From assembly GCF_011605345.1 (NCBI RefSeq), contig NZ_JAAOXM010000001.1, forward strand, positions 62,001 through 126,000: a stretch of DNA of 64,000 nucleotides, written 5' to 3'. How positions within the stretch are numbered: position 1 is the first letter of the stretch; every line of letters starts with the position of its first letter. The position numbers and the translations under genes were made by a program. Origin of the DNA: Burkholderia sp. D-99 (GTDB lineage: Bacteria > Pseudomonadota > Gammaproteobacteria > Burkholderiales > Burkholderiaceae). The notes beneath the pieces were generated by a model. It was given only the letters and a program-made list of their open reading frames with translations. It was not told where the DNA came from and made no database searches. Positions 9,141-17,689 of the stretch are shown here, piece after piece.

Positions 9141-9707
9141 TCAGCCGGCGCGCATGCCCGTGATGCGGATCTCGCTCGTTTCGAGATCCAGCGAGCTTTG
9201 CACCATGAATTCGAGCGGATACGGATCCATGTGAATCAGCCCGCGCACTTCGAAGGCGAGCACGTTGTGATGTTCGCCCGCGGAATCGGCATCGGCGTTG
9301 GTGCGGGGCGATACCACCAGTGAATCCGGAATCAGGCGCGGCTCGAAATCGCCGATGGCGCGACTGATCATGCATTCGACGTCGTTCCACTGGCGCGACG
9401 CGATAAAGGTGCCCGCGAGCGGCGGCACGCCGAAATTCACGGTCGACGCAGCGGCTTGCGGATGGCGGGCGCGATCGATCCGGTCTTCGATGCTCGTCGT
9501 GTTGAGCAGATAAGCGAGATCGCGCTGCACGATGTCGCGCATCTGCTTGCGCGTGACCGTGTATTCCTCCGGGGCTTCGGTCTGTCGATGCGGAGCATCG
9601 TCGCGCAGGCGGTCGAGCAGCGTCGGCATCAGATGCGAGTTGGCTCGCCGCGGTGTACGTACGGCCGGTGCATCGGTACCCGGCTGGCGTTGTCGGCGTT
9701 CAGTCAT
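9141..9707 (-). CDS. tssE: T6SS baseplate protein TssE (gp25-like)
   Basis: TssE is the gp25/lysozyme-like wedge protein that helps start sheath assembly. The 188-residue product has an early ANSHLMPTLLDRLRDD segment, then LAYLLNTTSIEDR and NFGVPPLAG, as in GPW/gp25 proteins. The C terminus carries the strand-rich FEVRGLIH...PLEFMVQSSLD. Its ATG lies inside the end of tagJ (8-bp overlap), and tssF follows after 39 bp. Confidence 0.88.
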   Translation of the reverse strand: MTERRQRQPGTDAPAVRTPRRANSHLMPTLLDRLRDDAPHRQTEAPEEYTVTRKQMRDIVQRDLAYLLNTTSIEDRIDRARHPQAAASTVNFGVPPLAGTFIASRQWNDVECMISRAIGDFEPRLIPDSLVVSPRTNADADSAGEHHNVLAFEVRGLIHMDPYPLEFMVQSSLDLETSEIRITGMRAG

Positions 9708-10551
9708 GGGCTGGATCCGCGCCGATCGCAACCGGCGTGACGCGCGAGCCGAACTCGGCGTGCGCCAGTTCGAACAAGCTGAAGTCGCCCAGCTCCGTTG
9801 CCCAGGTTTTCTGCCCGAGTGCGACGACACCGGTGCGGCCGATGTCGCGCCAGAGAGTCTCGCGTCCGAGACGAACGGCGTCGCTGCCGGTTTCCGAACC
9901 CGGATACCGGGCCGGCATGAAGCCGTGGATGAGGCTGCCGTCGACGAGCGTGAGTGTGCAGGGTGCCCAGACCAGATCGATTGGCTGCGCCGGCTGCGAC
10001 ACGCGCCATGCCGCCAGGTCGGCGAACGGCACCCAGCGATAGTGTCCGGCCGTGATGAATTCGCAGACCGGGCCGAATCGGGAATCGCTGTCGGCGATCC
10101 AGGCGGCATGCCCCTGCGGGGCGACGAGCGGAACGTTCGGCGCAGCCCGGAACGCCGAGTCGCGCACGATGTCGGCCTGTTCGACTTGCCCGTCGGCAGC
10201 ATGACGTATCGCGTTCAGCAGTGCATCGGTCCAGGGCAGCGGTGCATGGATGGCACCAGGATGTTCGCGGTCCTCGACCACCTTTGTCCGCCACCGCTCG
10301 GCACGGATCAGGTCGCGATACATCTGCGCGGTTCGGGCCTGATCTGGATCGAGTTTTGCCCACACCTGCAGTTGCTGCATCGCGCGTGACCATTCGCCGA
10401 CGATGCACAGCAGCTGGAACAGCGCCCATCGATGTGGTGCGGTTGTCGGTTGCGAGCGGATGCTCGTTTCGATTCGCGCGATCTGGTCGGCGAGCGGAAT
10501 GTTGTCTGCGCGATGGGTGGCGGGCGTATCGGTGGTGGTGTGCGCGGTCAT
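9700..10551 (-). CDS. tagJ: T6SS accessory protein TagJ (ImpE family)
   Basis: TagJ/ImpE proteins bind the N terminus of the sheath protein TssB in some T6SSs and modulate sheath handling by ClpV. This 283-residue protein has a TPR-like N-terminal half (WALFQLLCIVGEWSRAMQQL, then LDPDQARTAQMYRDLIRAE). Its C-terminal beta-rich half carries the ImpE features ILWAPC-like IDLVWAPC and HGFMPARYPGSE. The ATG overlaps the upstream stop by 4 bp. It sits in an operon with tssE, as in other TagJ-containing loci. Confidence 0.87.
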   Translation of the reverse strand: MTAHTTTDTPATHRADNIPLADQIARIETSIRSQPTTAPHRWALFQLLCIVGEWSRAMQQLQVWAKLDPDQARTAQMYRDLIRAERWRTKVVEDREHPGAIHAPLPWTDALLNAIRHAADGQVEQADIVRDSAFRAAPNVPLVAPQGHAAWIADSDSRFGPVCEFITAGHYRWVPFADLAAWRVSQPAQPIDLVWAPCTLTLVDGSLIHGFMPARYPGSETGSDAVRLGRETLWRDIGRTGVVALGQKTWATELGDFSLFELAHAEFGSRVTPVAIGADPAHD

Positions 10552-11192
10552 GGTTGGTCCTTGCGCAAGGGCGCGACCAACGGGCTGTCCACGGACAGCG
10601 CATGGTGCTCGCGCCGGGTAAGCGGTGGCGGGGCGGGGGCGCGGCGCGCGGACTCGGCATGAAATTCGGGTGGCGCGAACAGTTGCAGGATCTCCGGAAC
10701 GGATTCGCCATCGGTCACCGCTTCCACGTGTCCGACCAGATGGCCGAAGGCATCCTCGATCGTGCGATTGCCGGACAGGAACGTCTCGATCGAATCCGAA
10801 CGTCCCGGGCTTTCGTAAGCCGGCGAGTCGTGTGGGTGATCCGGTGCGATCGGGGGCGCGAGCGTGTCGTCCACCGATGGGGCCCATGCGGAAGCGATCG
10901 GTGCGCCTGGATCGGCGAGCGCGCGCCAGTACTGCGCATGGAGCGCGTCGATCAGCGCGTCGGTGTTGCCGGCCTCGATGTCGGCCGTGTCCGCGGTGGT
11001 ATGCGAACGGGCAGCAGCATCTTCCCGGGTGCCGATACCGAGCAGAGCGAGCATGTCGTCGTCGGTGCGAGCGGAACCGAAGGCGTCGTCCAGCGGCAAC
11101 GTGTCGGTAACGGACGGACGTGCATTCTCCGGCACGGACGCGACGAGCGGGGTGTTCGACTGATGATGCCACGGCAGGCGAAGGGGGCGCAT
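10548..11192 (-). CDS. TagK-like T6SS-associated protein
   Basis: First gene of the leftward T6SS operon, 214 residues, coupled to tagJ by an ATGA overlap. The N-terminal 120 residues are low-complexity and rich in D, A, T and P. The C-terminal part (about 128-200) is more structured, with SDSIETFLSGNRTIEDAFGH and VPEILQLFAPPEFHAE. That C-terminal segment resembles what I remember as the TagK domain of Burkholderia T6SS loci; the match is from memory and its function is unknown. No signal peptide or membrane segment is seen. Confidence 0.5.
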   Translation of the reverse strand: MRPLRLPWHHQSNTPLVASVPENARPSVTDTLPLDDAFGSARTDDDMLALLGIGTREDAAARSHTTADTADIEAGNTDALIDALHAQYWRALADPGAPIASAWAPSVDDTLAPPIAPDHPHDSPAYESPGRSDSIETFLSGNRTIEDAFGHLVGHVEAVTDGESVPEILQLFAPPEFHAESARRAPAPPPLTRREHHALSVDSPLVAPLRKDQP

Positions 11193-11718
11193 GGGCAGGT
11201 TCGGTGGCGAAAGATCTGAAAATAAAACGTGAGTATCGATGAATCTATCGTCTCAAAAAAGCACTTGAACAATTGGATGTTTGAAAATTGATTGTTAAAA
11301 ATTGAAACAGTTAAATAAAAATACGATTTGAATCAAAGTGATGCTGCCATTTGTTTGCATTTTTTGTAGTGGATTCATGATTTTTATCTCGAAATAACAG
11401 TGACTTGCGTGTGGCGAGTTCGATGGGGTGGCGTTGGCCGTGCATGATTTTTCGGTTGCTTTTGCATGGATTTGATGTCGTGGACTATAGGACTAGTCCG
11501 AATTTTTATTTAATATTTAAGATGCAATTAATGCGTTGACGTAGTTATTGGTTCGTGTTGATAATTCGACTGCTGATTCGAGTCGGCCGTTTTTTCGAAT
11601 CGGAGAGAGATGCGTGTTTTGAGGGTTCCAGATCCCGCCTGGTACGACGAGCATAAAGGACTCCTAATTGCTGGAGCGGATTCGTTCGAAACACGCTAAC
11701 GAACAAAACAAGACCATC
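11193..11718. other. AT-rich divergent regulatory region of the T6SS locus
   Basis: This 526-bp non-coding stretch separates the two T6SS operons and is clearly more AT-rich than its surroundings, especially 11220-11400 and 11500-11600. It holds a sigma-54-like element (annotated separately) and a 10-bp palindrome GGACTAGTCC at 11490-11499. A good ribosome-binding site (AAAGGA, about 11655-11660) lies 7 bp before a TTG at 11668. That TTG is in frame with clpV and is an alternative start for it. AT-rich T6SS promoters are often H-NS-silenced; here that is only an inference. Confidence 0.6.
11429..11444 (+). promoter_or_regulatory. Candidate sigma-54 promoter for the clpV operon
   Basis: The sequence TGGCGTTGGCCGTGCA matches the -24/-12 layout TGGCAC-N5-TTGCA. 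The GG (11430-11431) and GC (11442-11443) are exactly 10 bases apart, and TGGC and TGCA are intact. It points toward clpV, leaving a leader of about 260 bases to the ATG. Sigma-54 control is common in T6SS loci, but GC-rich genomes give chance matches and no enhancer-binding-protein gene is present here. Confidence 0.35.
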
Positions 11719-14400
11719 ATGAACATTTCACGCCAGACTTTGTTCGGCAAGCTCGGGGTCGAGCTTTACCGGGGAATCGAGTCGGCGACGAGTTTCTGCA
11801 AACTGCGCGGGAATCCGTTCGTCGAACTAGTCCACTGGCTGCACCAGTTGCTCCAGCAGCCTGACGGCGACCTGCAGCGGATCGTGCGTCATGCGGATAT
11901 CGATCGCGATGCGCTCGAGCGCGATCTTGCGCGTGCGCTCGCTGCGTTGCCGGCCGGCGCGAGTTCGATCAGCGATTTTTCCTGGCATATCGAAGCGGCC
12001 ATCGAGCGTGGCTGGGTGCTGGCGACCCTCGGGCATGGAGATCGTCGCGTGCGCGGTGCATGGCTGATCGCGGCGCTTGTCTCGACGCCGGAACTTCGGC
12101 GCGTGCTCCTCGCCATTTCCCCCGAATTCGGCAAGATTCCGGTGGAAGATCTTGGGGACGCGCTTCCCGCCTGGATCGACGGGTCGCCGGAGGCGGCGGA
12201 CGGGCCGTACGACCGCAGCGAACTTGTACCGGCCCTGCCGGGCGAGGCTTCCGGTGCGCTGCCGGGCCCGTCGAAGGGCAACGTGCTCGAGCAGTATTGC
12301 CTGGATCTCACCGCGCGGGCGCGTGCCGGCGAAATCGATCCCGTCGTCGGCCGCGAACTCGAAATCCGCACCATGATCGACGTGTTGCTGCGTCGGCGGC
12401 AGAACAATCCGCTGGTTACCGGCGAGGCCGGCGTCGGCAAGACGGCCGTCGTGGAGGGGCTTGCACGCTCGATCGCAGCGGGCAACGTGCCGCCGAATCT
12501 CGCCGACGTACGGTTGCTGAGCCTCGATGTCGGCGCGCTGCTGGCAGGGGCCAGCATGAAGGGCGAATTCGAGGCTCGCCTGAAGGGTGTGCTCGAGGCC
12601 GCGGCACGATCGGCGGCGCCCGTCATCCTGTTCGTCGACGAAATCCATACGCTGATCGGTGCGGGCGGGCAAGCCGGCACCGGCGATGCCGCCAACCTCC
12701 TCAAACCGGCGCTTGCACGCGGCACGATTCGCACGATTGGCGCGACGACCTGGGCCGAGTACAAGCGGCATATCGAGAAGGACCCGGCGCTGACCCGGCG
12801 TTTCCAGGTGTTGCAGGTCGCGGAGCCGTCCGAGGCGGCGGCGACCGACATGGTTCGCGGGCTCGTGCCGACGTTCTCGTCGCATCACGGCGTCGTCGTT
12901 CGCGATGAAGCGATCCGCGCCGCAGTGACACTGTCGCATCGATACATTCCGTCCCGTCAGCTGCCCGACAAGGCGATCAGCCTGCTCGACACCGCGTGCG
13001 CACGCGTGGAGTTGTCGCAGCACGCGACGCCGCGCGAACTGGACGACGTGCGGCAGCGTCTGGCTGCCGCGCGTGCCGAAGAAACGCTGCTGGTGCAGGA
13101 GGCCCGCATCGGTCTCGATGCGGACAAGGCGTTGAATCGCGTGCGCACGCGCATCGACGTGCTGGCGACGGAAGAGGCGGCGATCGCGGATCGGTGGCGT
13201 GAGCAGGCGCAGGCCGCCCAGGCGTTGCTCGCCGGGCGCGAAGCCGCGATCGCGGACGCAGAGGGTTCGCCGGTATCGGTCGACCGGCTGCGTGAACTCG
13301 AACGGACGCTGGCCGCGCTGCAGGGTGATGTGCCGCTCGTCTTTCCCGAGGTCGACGCCTCCATCGTCGCCGAGATCGTTTCGGACTGGACCGGCATCCC
13401 GGTCGGCCGCATGGTCACCGACGAGATTGCCGCCGTGCGCCGCCTTCCGGAAACGCTGGGTGCGCGCGTGATCGGGCAACGCGACGCACTGCACCTGATC
13501 GGCGAGCGCGTGCAGACCGCACGATCCGGCCTGACCGATCCGAAGAAGCCGCTGGGCGTGTTCCTGCTTGCCGGTCCGTCCGGTGTCGGCAAGACCGAGA
13601 CCGCACTCGCGCTTGCCGAAGCGTTGTACGGAGGCGAGCAGAACCTGATCACGATCAACATGAGCGAGTATCAGGAATCGCACACCGTGTCGGGTCTGAA
13701 AGGTGCGCCGCCCGGCTACGTCGGCTACGGCGAAGGCGGTGTGCTGACCGAAGCGGTGCGCCGCCGCCCATACGCGGTGGTGTTGCTCGACGAGATCGAG
13801 AAGGCGCATCGCGACGTGCACGAAATGTTCTTCCAGGTGTTCGACAAGGGCTACATGGAAGACGGCGACGGCCGACATATCGATTTCCGCAATACCACCA
13901 TCCTGCTGACGAGCAACGTCGGCGCCGACCTGAGCGCGAGTCTGTGCGCGGATCCTGCGCTGTCGCCGGATCTCGATGGCTTGCGGGCCGCGCTTGACCC
14001 GGAGTTGCTGGAGGTATTCCCGGCGGCGTTCATGGGGCGGGTGACGGTCGTGCCGTACCGGCCGCTGGCCGACGACGCGCTCGCCAGTATCGTTCGCCTG
14101 CATCTGGATCGCGTCGTGAAGCGCATGGTGGACAGCCACGACATCGTGCTTGCGTACGACGACACGGTCGTGAACTACATCGTCGGCCGCTGCCTGGTTC
14201 AGGAGACCGGTGCGCGCGTGCTCATTGGCTTCATCGAACAGCACTTGCTGCCGCGCCTTTCCTCGCTCTGGCTCGATGCGTTTGCATCGCGCGCGCCGCT
14301 CGCGCACATCGCGATCGGCGTGACCGACGCGTCCGCATCGCCCGCCCATGCGCTGACGTTCGAGGCGACCCCTTCTCATCTTGTCGAGCCTTGCTGTTGA
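11719..14400 (+). CDS. tssH: T6SS AAA+ ATPase ClpV (TssH)
   Basis: ClpV disassembles the contracted TssB/TssC sheath for reuse. In 893 residues it has an N-terminal Clp-N domain (MNISRQTLFGKLGVELY...), then two AAA+ modules. D1 Walker A is GEAGVGKT at 235-242, with a VDEIH Walker B. D2 Walker A is GPSGVGKT at 619-626, with LLDEIEKAH. A coiled-coil M-domain-like insert lies at about 450-560. The ATG at 11719 gives the family-typical N terminus, but a TTG at 11668 has the better ribosome-binding site and would add 17 residues. Confidence 0.95.
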   Translation: MNISRQTLFGKLGVELYRGIESATSFCKLRGNPFVELVHWLHQLLQQPDGDLQRIVRHADIDRDALERDLARALAALPAGASSISDFSWHIEAAIERGWVLATLGHGDRRVRGAWLIAALVSTPELRRVLLAISPEFGKIPVEDLGDALPAWIDGSPEAADGPYDRSELVPALPGEASGALPGPSKGNVLEQYCLDLTARARAGEIDPVVGRELEIRTMIDVLLRRRQNNPLVTGEAGVGKTAVVEGLARSIAAGNVPPNLADVRLLSLDVGALLAGASMKGEFEARLKGVLEAAARSAAPVILFVDEIHTLIGAGGQAGTGDAANLLKPALARGTIRTIGATTWAEYKRHIEKDPALTRRFQVLQVAEPSEAAATDMVRGLVPTFSSHHGVVVRDEAIRAAVTLSHRYIPSRQLPDKAISLLDTACARVELSQHATPRELDDVRQRLAAARAEETLLVQEARIGLDADKALNRVRTRIDVLATEEAAIADRWREQAQAAQALLAGREAAIADAEGSPVSVDRLRELERTLAALQGDVPLVFPEVDASIVAEIVSDWTGIPVGRMVTDEIAAVRRLPETLGARVIGQRDALHLIGERVQTARSGLTDPKKPLGVFLLAGPSGVGKTETALALAEALYGGEQNLITINMSEYQESHTVSGLKGAPPGYVGYGEGGVLTEAVRRRPYAVVLLDEIEKAHRDVHEMFFQVFDKGYMEDGDGRHIDFRNTTILLTSNVGADLSASLCADPALSPDLDGLRAALDPELLEVFPAAFMGRVTVVPYRPLADDALASIVRLHLDRVVKRMVDSHDIVLAYDDTVVNYIVGRCLVQETGARVLIGFIEQHLLPRLSSLWLDAFASRAPLAHIAIGVTDASASPAHALTFEATPSHLVEPCC

Positions 14401-14436
14401 GCTCGACATCCGTCAACCACTGTCAGGAGACTGTTC

Positions 14437-14976
14437 ATGTCCGCTAGCAGTTCGCAGAAGTTCATCGCGCGCAATCGTGCGCCGCGCGTGCAGATCGAAT
14501 ACGACGTCGAAGTGTATGGCTCGGAGAAGAAAATCGAGCTTCCGTTCGTGATGGGCGTGCTCGCCGACCTGTCCGGCAAGCATCCGGTCGAACCGCTGCC
14601 GGCGGTGTCGGACCGCCTGTTCCTGGAAATCGATATCGACAACTTCGACGAGCGCATGAAGGCGATCCGGCCGCGCGTCGCGTTTGCCGTGCCGAATACG
14701 CTGACGGGCGAAGGCCAGATGATGGTCGACATGACCTTCGAAAGCATGGAGGACTTCTCGCCGGCTGCGATCGCCGACAAGGTGGAGCCGCTGCGCCGCT
14801 TGCTCCAGGCGCGTACGCAACTGGCGAACCTGCAGACGTACATGGACGGCAAGTCGGGGGCCGAGGCGCTCGTCACCCAGTTGCTGCAGGACCCGGCGCT
14901 GCTGAAGTCGCTGGCCGCGGCACCGCGGCCCGAGCGGCTCGAGGAAGGCGCGGCCGATCCGGGCGACGCGAGCTGA
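14437..14976 (+). CDS. tssB: T6SS sheath small subunit TssB
   Basis: TssB (VipA) pairs with TssC to form the contractile sheath in the cytoplasm. The 179-residue protein shows the conserved RAPRVQIEYDVEVYGSEKK and LPFVMGVLADLSGK. The FLEIDIDNFDERM segment and the F.SMEDFSP region, which bind TssC, are also present. AGGAGA precedes the ATG. It is followed by tssC after 27 bp. Confidence 0.97.
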   Translation: MSASSSQKFIARNRAPRVQIEYDVEVYGSEKKIELPFVMGVLADLSGKHPVEPLPAVSDRLFLEIDIDNFDERMKAIRPRVAFAVPNTLTGEGQMMVDMTFESMEDFSPAAIADKVEPLRRLLQARTQLANLQTYMDGKSGAEALVTQLLQDPALLKSLAAAPRPERLEEGAADPGDAS

Positions 14977-15003
14977 CCGACAAACCGATCGAGGATGACC
15001 ATC

Positions 15004-16497
15004 ATGGCAAAACAGCAAGCACAGGCCGTCGAGGCGCTGGCAACCACCCAGTCCGATTTCACGCAGTTGCTGGAACGGGAATTCCGTCCGAAAACGGACC
15101 AGGCCCGCGCAGCGGTGGAACATGCGGTGCAGACGCTTGCGGAGCAGGCACTCGTGCAATCGATCACGATCAGCGACGACGCCTACAAGAGCATCGCCGC
15201 CATCATCGCGCAGATCGATCACAAGCTCTCCGAGCAGATCAACCTGATCCTGCATCACGACGACTACCAGGCGCTCGAATCGGCATGGCGCGGCCTGAGC
15301 CATCTCGTGTCGAACACCGAGACGGACGAGCACCTGAAGATCCGCGTGATGGACGTCTCGAAGACCGAGCTGCATCGCACGATGCGTCGCTACAAGGGGC
15401 TGGCGTGGGACCAGAGCCCGCTCTTCAAGCAGATCTACGAGCAGGAATACGGCCAGCTCGGCGGCGAGCCGTACGGGTGCATCGTGGCCGACTACTACTT
15501 CGACCACACGCCTCCGGACGTCGACCTGCTCGGCTCGATCGCGAAGGTGGCGGCGGCCGCGCACACGCCGTTCGTGACAGGTGCGGCCCCATCGGTGCTG
15601 CAGATGGAGTCCTGGCAGGAACTGGCCAACCCGCGCGACCTGACGAAGATCTTTACGCAGAACCTCGAATACACCGCGTGGAATTCGCTGCGCAATACCG
15701 AGGACGCGCGCTACGTCGGCCTCGCGATGCCGCGCTTCCTGGCACGACTGCCGTATGGCGCGAAGACCAATCCGGTCGACGAGTTCGATTTCGAGGAAGA
15801 CACGAACGGCTCGAATCACAGCCGCTACGGCTGGGCCAACGCGGCATACGCGATGGGCGTCAACATCAACCGTTCGTTCAAGCAATACGGCTGGTGCTCA
15901 CTGATCCGCGGCGTCGAATCCGGCGGTACGGTCGAAAACCTGCCGTGCCACACGTTCCCGACGGACGACGGCGGGATCGACATGAAGTGCCCGACCGAGA
16001 TCGCGATTTCGGATCGTCGCGAGGCTGAACTGTCGAAGAACGGCTTCATCCCGCTCGTGCATCGCAAGAATACCGATCACGCGACCTTCATCGGCGCCCA
16101 GTCGCTGCAGAAGCCGGCCGAGTATCACGACGCCGACGCAACCGCCAACGCGAACCTGTCCGCGCGCCTGCCGTATCTGTTCGCCTGCTCGCGCTTTGCG
16201 CACTACCTGAAGTGCATCGTGCGCGACAAGATCGGTGCATTCAAGGAGCGCGAGGACATGCAGCGCTGGCTCAACGAATGGATCATGCACTACGTCGACG
16301 CCGACCCGGCGAACTCGTCTCAGGACACGAAGGCGCGCCGGCCGCTCGCGGCGGCCGAGGTGCTCGTCGAGGATGTGGAAGGCAATCCCGGCTACTACCA
16401 GGCGAAGTTCTTCCTGCGCCCGCACTTCCAGCTCGAAGGGCTGACCGTTTCGCTGCGGCTCGTGACGAAGCTGCCGTCGATCAAGGAAGCCGCTTAA
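15004..16497 (+). CDS. tssC: T6SS sheath large subunit TssC
   Basis: TssC (VipB) is the large sheath subunit, 497 residues. Recognisable family text includes YQALESAWRGLSHLV, the RR-type YLPYG/ARLPYGAKT region and HFQLEGLTVSLRLVTKLPS at the C terminus. Of two nearby ATGs (14995 and 15004), the second is preferred because GAGG lies 9 bp upstream of it. Confidence 0.97.
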   Translation: MAKQQAQAVEALATTQSDFTQLLEREFRPKTDQARAAVEHAVQTLAEQALVQSITISDDAYKSIAAIIAQIDHKLSEQINLILHHDDYQALESAWRGLSHLVSNTETDEHLKIRVMDVSKTELHRTMRRYKGLAWDQSPLFKQIYEQEYGQLGGEPYGCIVADYYFDHTPPDVDLLGSIAKVAAAAHTPFVTGAAPSVLQMESWQELANPRDLTKIFTQNLEYTAWNSLRNTEDARYVGLAMPRFLARLPYGAKTNPVDEFDFEEDTNGSNHSRYGWANAAYAMGVNINRSFKQYGWCSLIRGVESGGTVENLPCHTFPTDDGGIDMKCPTEIAISDRREAELSKNGFIPLVHRKNTDHATFIGAQSLQKPAEYHDADATANANLSARLPYLFACSRFAHYLKCIVRDKIGAFKEREDMQRWLNEWIMHYVDADPANSSQDTKARRPLAAAEVLVEDVEGNPGYYQAKFFLRPHFQLEGLTVSLRLVTKLPSIKEAA

Positions 16498-16590
16498 CCA
16501 TCCGGCAGGTCCCGCAGGGTCGAGCCTCGGATTGCTTCGGCGAACGACGATCGGCCCGTTTCAAATCACTTAATAAGAGGAGTGCTACGC

Positions 16591-17076
16591 ATGTCACAGG
16601 ACATTTTTCTGAAGATCGACGGCATCAACGGCGAATCGCTCGACGACAAGCACAAGGACGAGATCGAGATCCTGAACTGGGACTGGGAAATCCTGCAGGA
16701 ATCGTCGATGCATTCGGGTAGCGGCGGCGGCGCCGGGAAGGCGACCGTCAAGGACCTCACGTTCGAACACAACATCGATCGCGCGAGCCCGAACCTGATG
16801 AAGTACGCGCTGACGGGCAAGCACATCGACCAGGCTGTGCTGGTGATGCGCAAGGCCGGTGGCAACCCGCTCGAGTACCTGAAGCTCACGATGAGCGACG
16901 TGATCGTCACGCGCGTGAAGCCGTCGGGCAGCAAGGCCGGCGAAGAGAAGAGCCGAGAGACGGTGTCGCTGTCGTTCTCGAAGGTCAAGCAGGAGTATGT
17001 CGTGCAGAACGCGCAGGGCGGTAGCGGCGGCGCCGTCACGGCGAGCTTCGACATCAAGGGCAACAAGGAAGCGTAA
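16591..17076 (+). CDS. tssD: T6SS tube protein Hcp (TssD)
   Basis: Hcp hexamers stack into the inner tube and are secreted; they can also carry small effectors. The 161-residue protein starts MSQDIFLKIDGINGES and has the Hcp pattern of beta strands, with FEHNIDRASPNLMKYALTGK and LEYLKLTMSDVIVTR. A strong AAGAGGAG lies 8 bp before the ATG, as expected for an abundant protein. A GC-rich dyad (GTCGCGCGCGAC, 17086-17097) follows and may stabilise or trim the transcript. Confidence 0.96.
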   Translation: MSQDIFLKIDGINGESLDDKHKDEIEILNWDWEILQESSMHSGSGGGAGKATVKDLTFEHNIDRASPNLMKYALTGKHIDQAVLVMRKAGGNPLEYLKLTMSDVIVTRVKPSGSKAGEEKSRETVSLSFSKVKQEYVVQNAQGGSGGAVTASFDIKGNKEA

Positions 17077-17154
17077 GTGCGGTGTGTCGCGCGCGACAGG
17101 GCATTCGTGTTCTCCGCGCGCGACGCATTTCGCGGTTCATGAGGTGAATTCTGC

Positions 17155-17658
17155 ATGCGTTCGATTTTGACAGCCGCTTCGTGCGCCGCCGTCGTGCTGC
17201 TTTCGGCCTGTGCGAGTGGCGAACCGAAGCCGAAGGAGCCGATTCGGCTCGAACTGACCGTCAACGCGGCATCCGACGTGAATCCGGATGATCGCGGGCG
17301 GGCGGCGCCGATCGTGGTGCGCCTCTACGAGCTGAAGAACGACAACGCATTCGAGGCGGCGGATTTCTTCACGTTGGAGAAACAGGAGAAGACGGTGCTG
17401 GCCGACGACGTCGTCAAGCGCGACGAATTCCAGTTGCGGCCCGGCGAGCATCGGAAAGTCGTCCGGCGGCCCGATCCGGAAACGACCGCCATCGGCGTGA
17501 TCGCGGCCTATCGCGACCTGCCGAACGCGGTGTGGCGGTCGGTCTACACGATGCCGGTCGCGCCCGACAAGGCGTGGTACCGCTTTACACCGAAGCTGAA
17601 ACTGACTGTCGATCTCGAGGCCAAGGCTGTCAGGATCGACGAAGCGAAGAAGAAATGA
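17155..17658 (+). CDS. tssJ: T6SS outer-membrane lipoprotein TssJ
   Basis: TssJ anchors the trans-envelope complex in the outer membrane by binding the periplasmic end of TssM. The 167-residue precursor has a lipoprotein signal peptide with lipobox LSAC, so acylation is expected at Cys19. The body has the TssJ beta-sandwich pattern: VVRLYELKNDNAFEAADFFT, then FQLRPGEHRKV and IGVIAAYRDL. Confidence 0.93.
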   Translation: MRSILTAASCAAVVLLSACASGEPKPKEPIRLELTVNAASDVNPDDRGRAAPIVVRLYELKNDNAFEAADFFTLEKQEKTVLADDVVKRDEFQLRPGEHRKVVRRPDPETTAIGVIAAYRDLPNAVWRSVYTMPVAPDKAWYRFTPKLKLTVDLEAKAVRIDEAKKK

Positions 17659-17689
17659 AACACGTCGCGCAACACAACGGACGATACGT

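Noticed and set aside
9708-11172. N-terminal extensions of tssE and tagJ
   Set aside because: These stretches lie over neighbouring genes in another phase; the coupled start codons at 9707 and 10551 give family-sized proteins.
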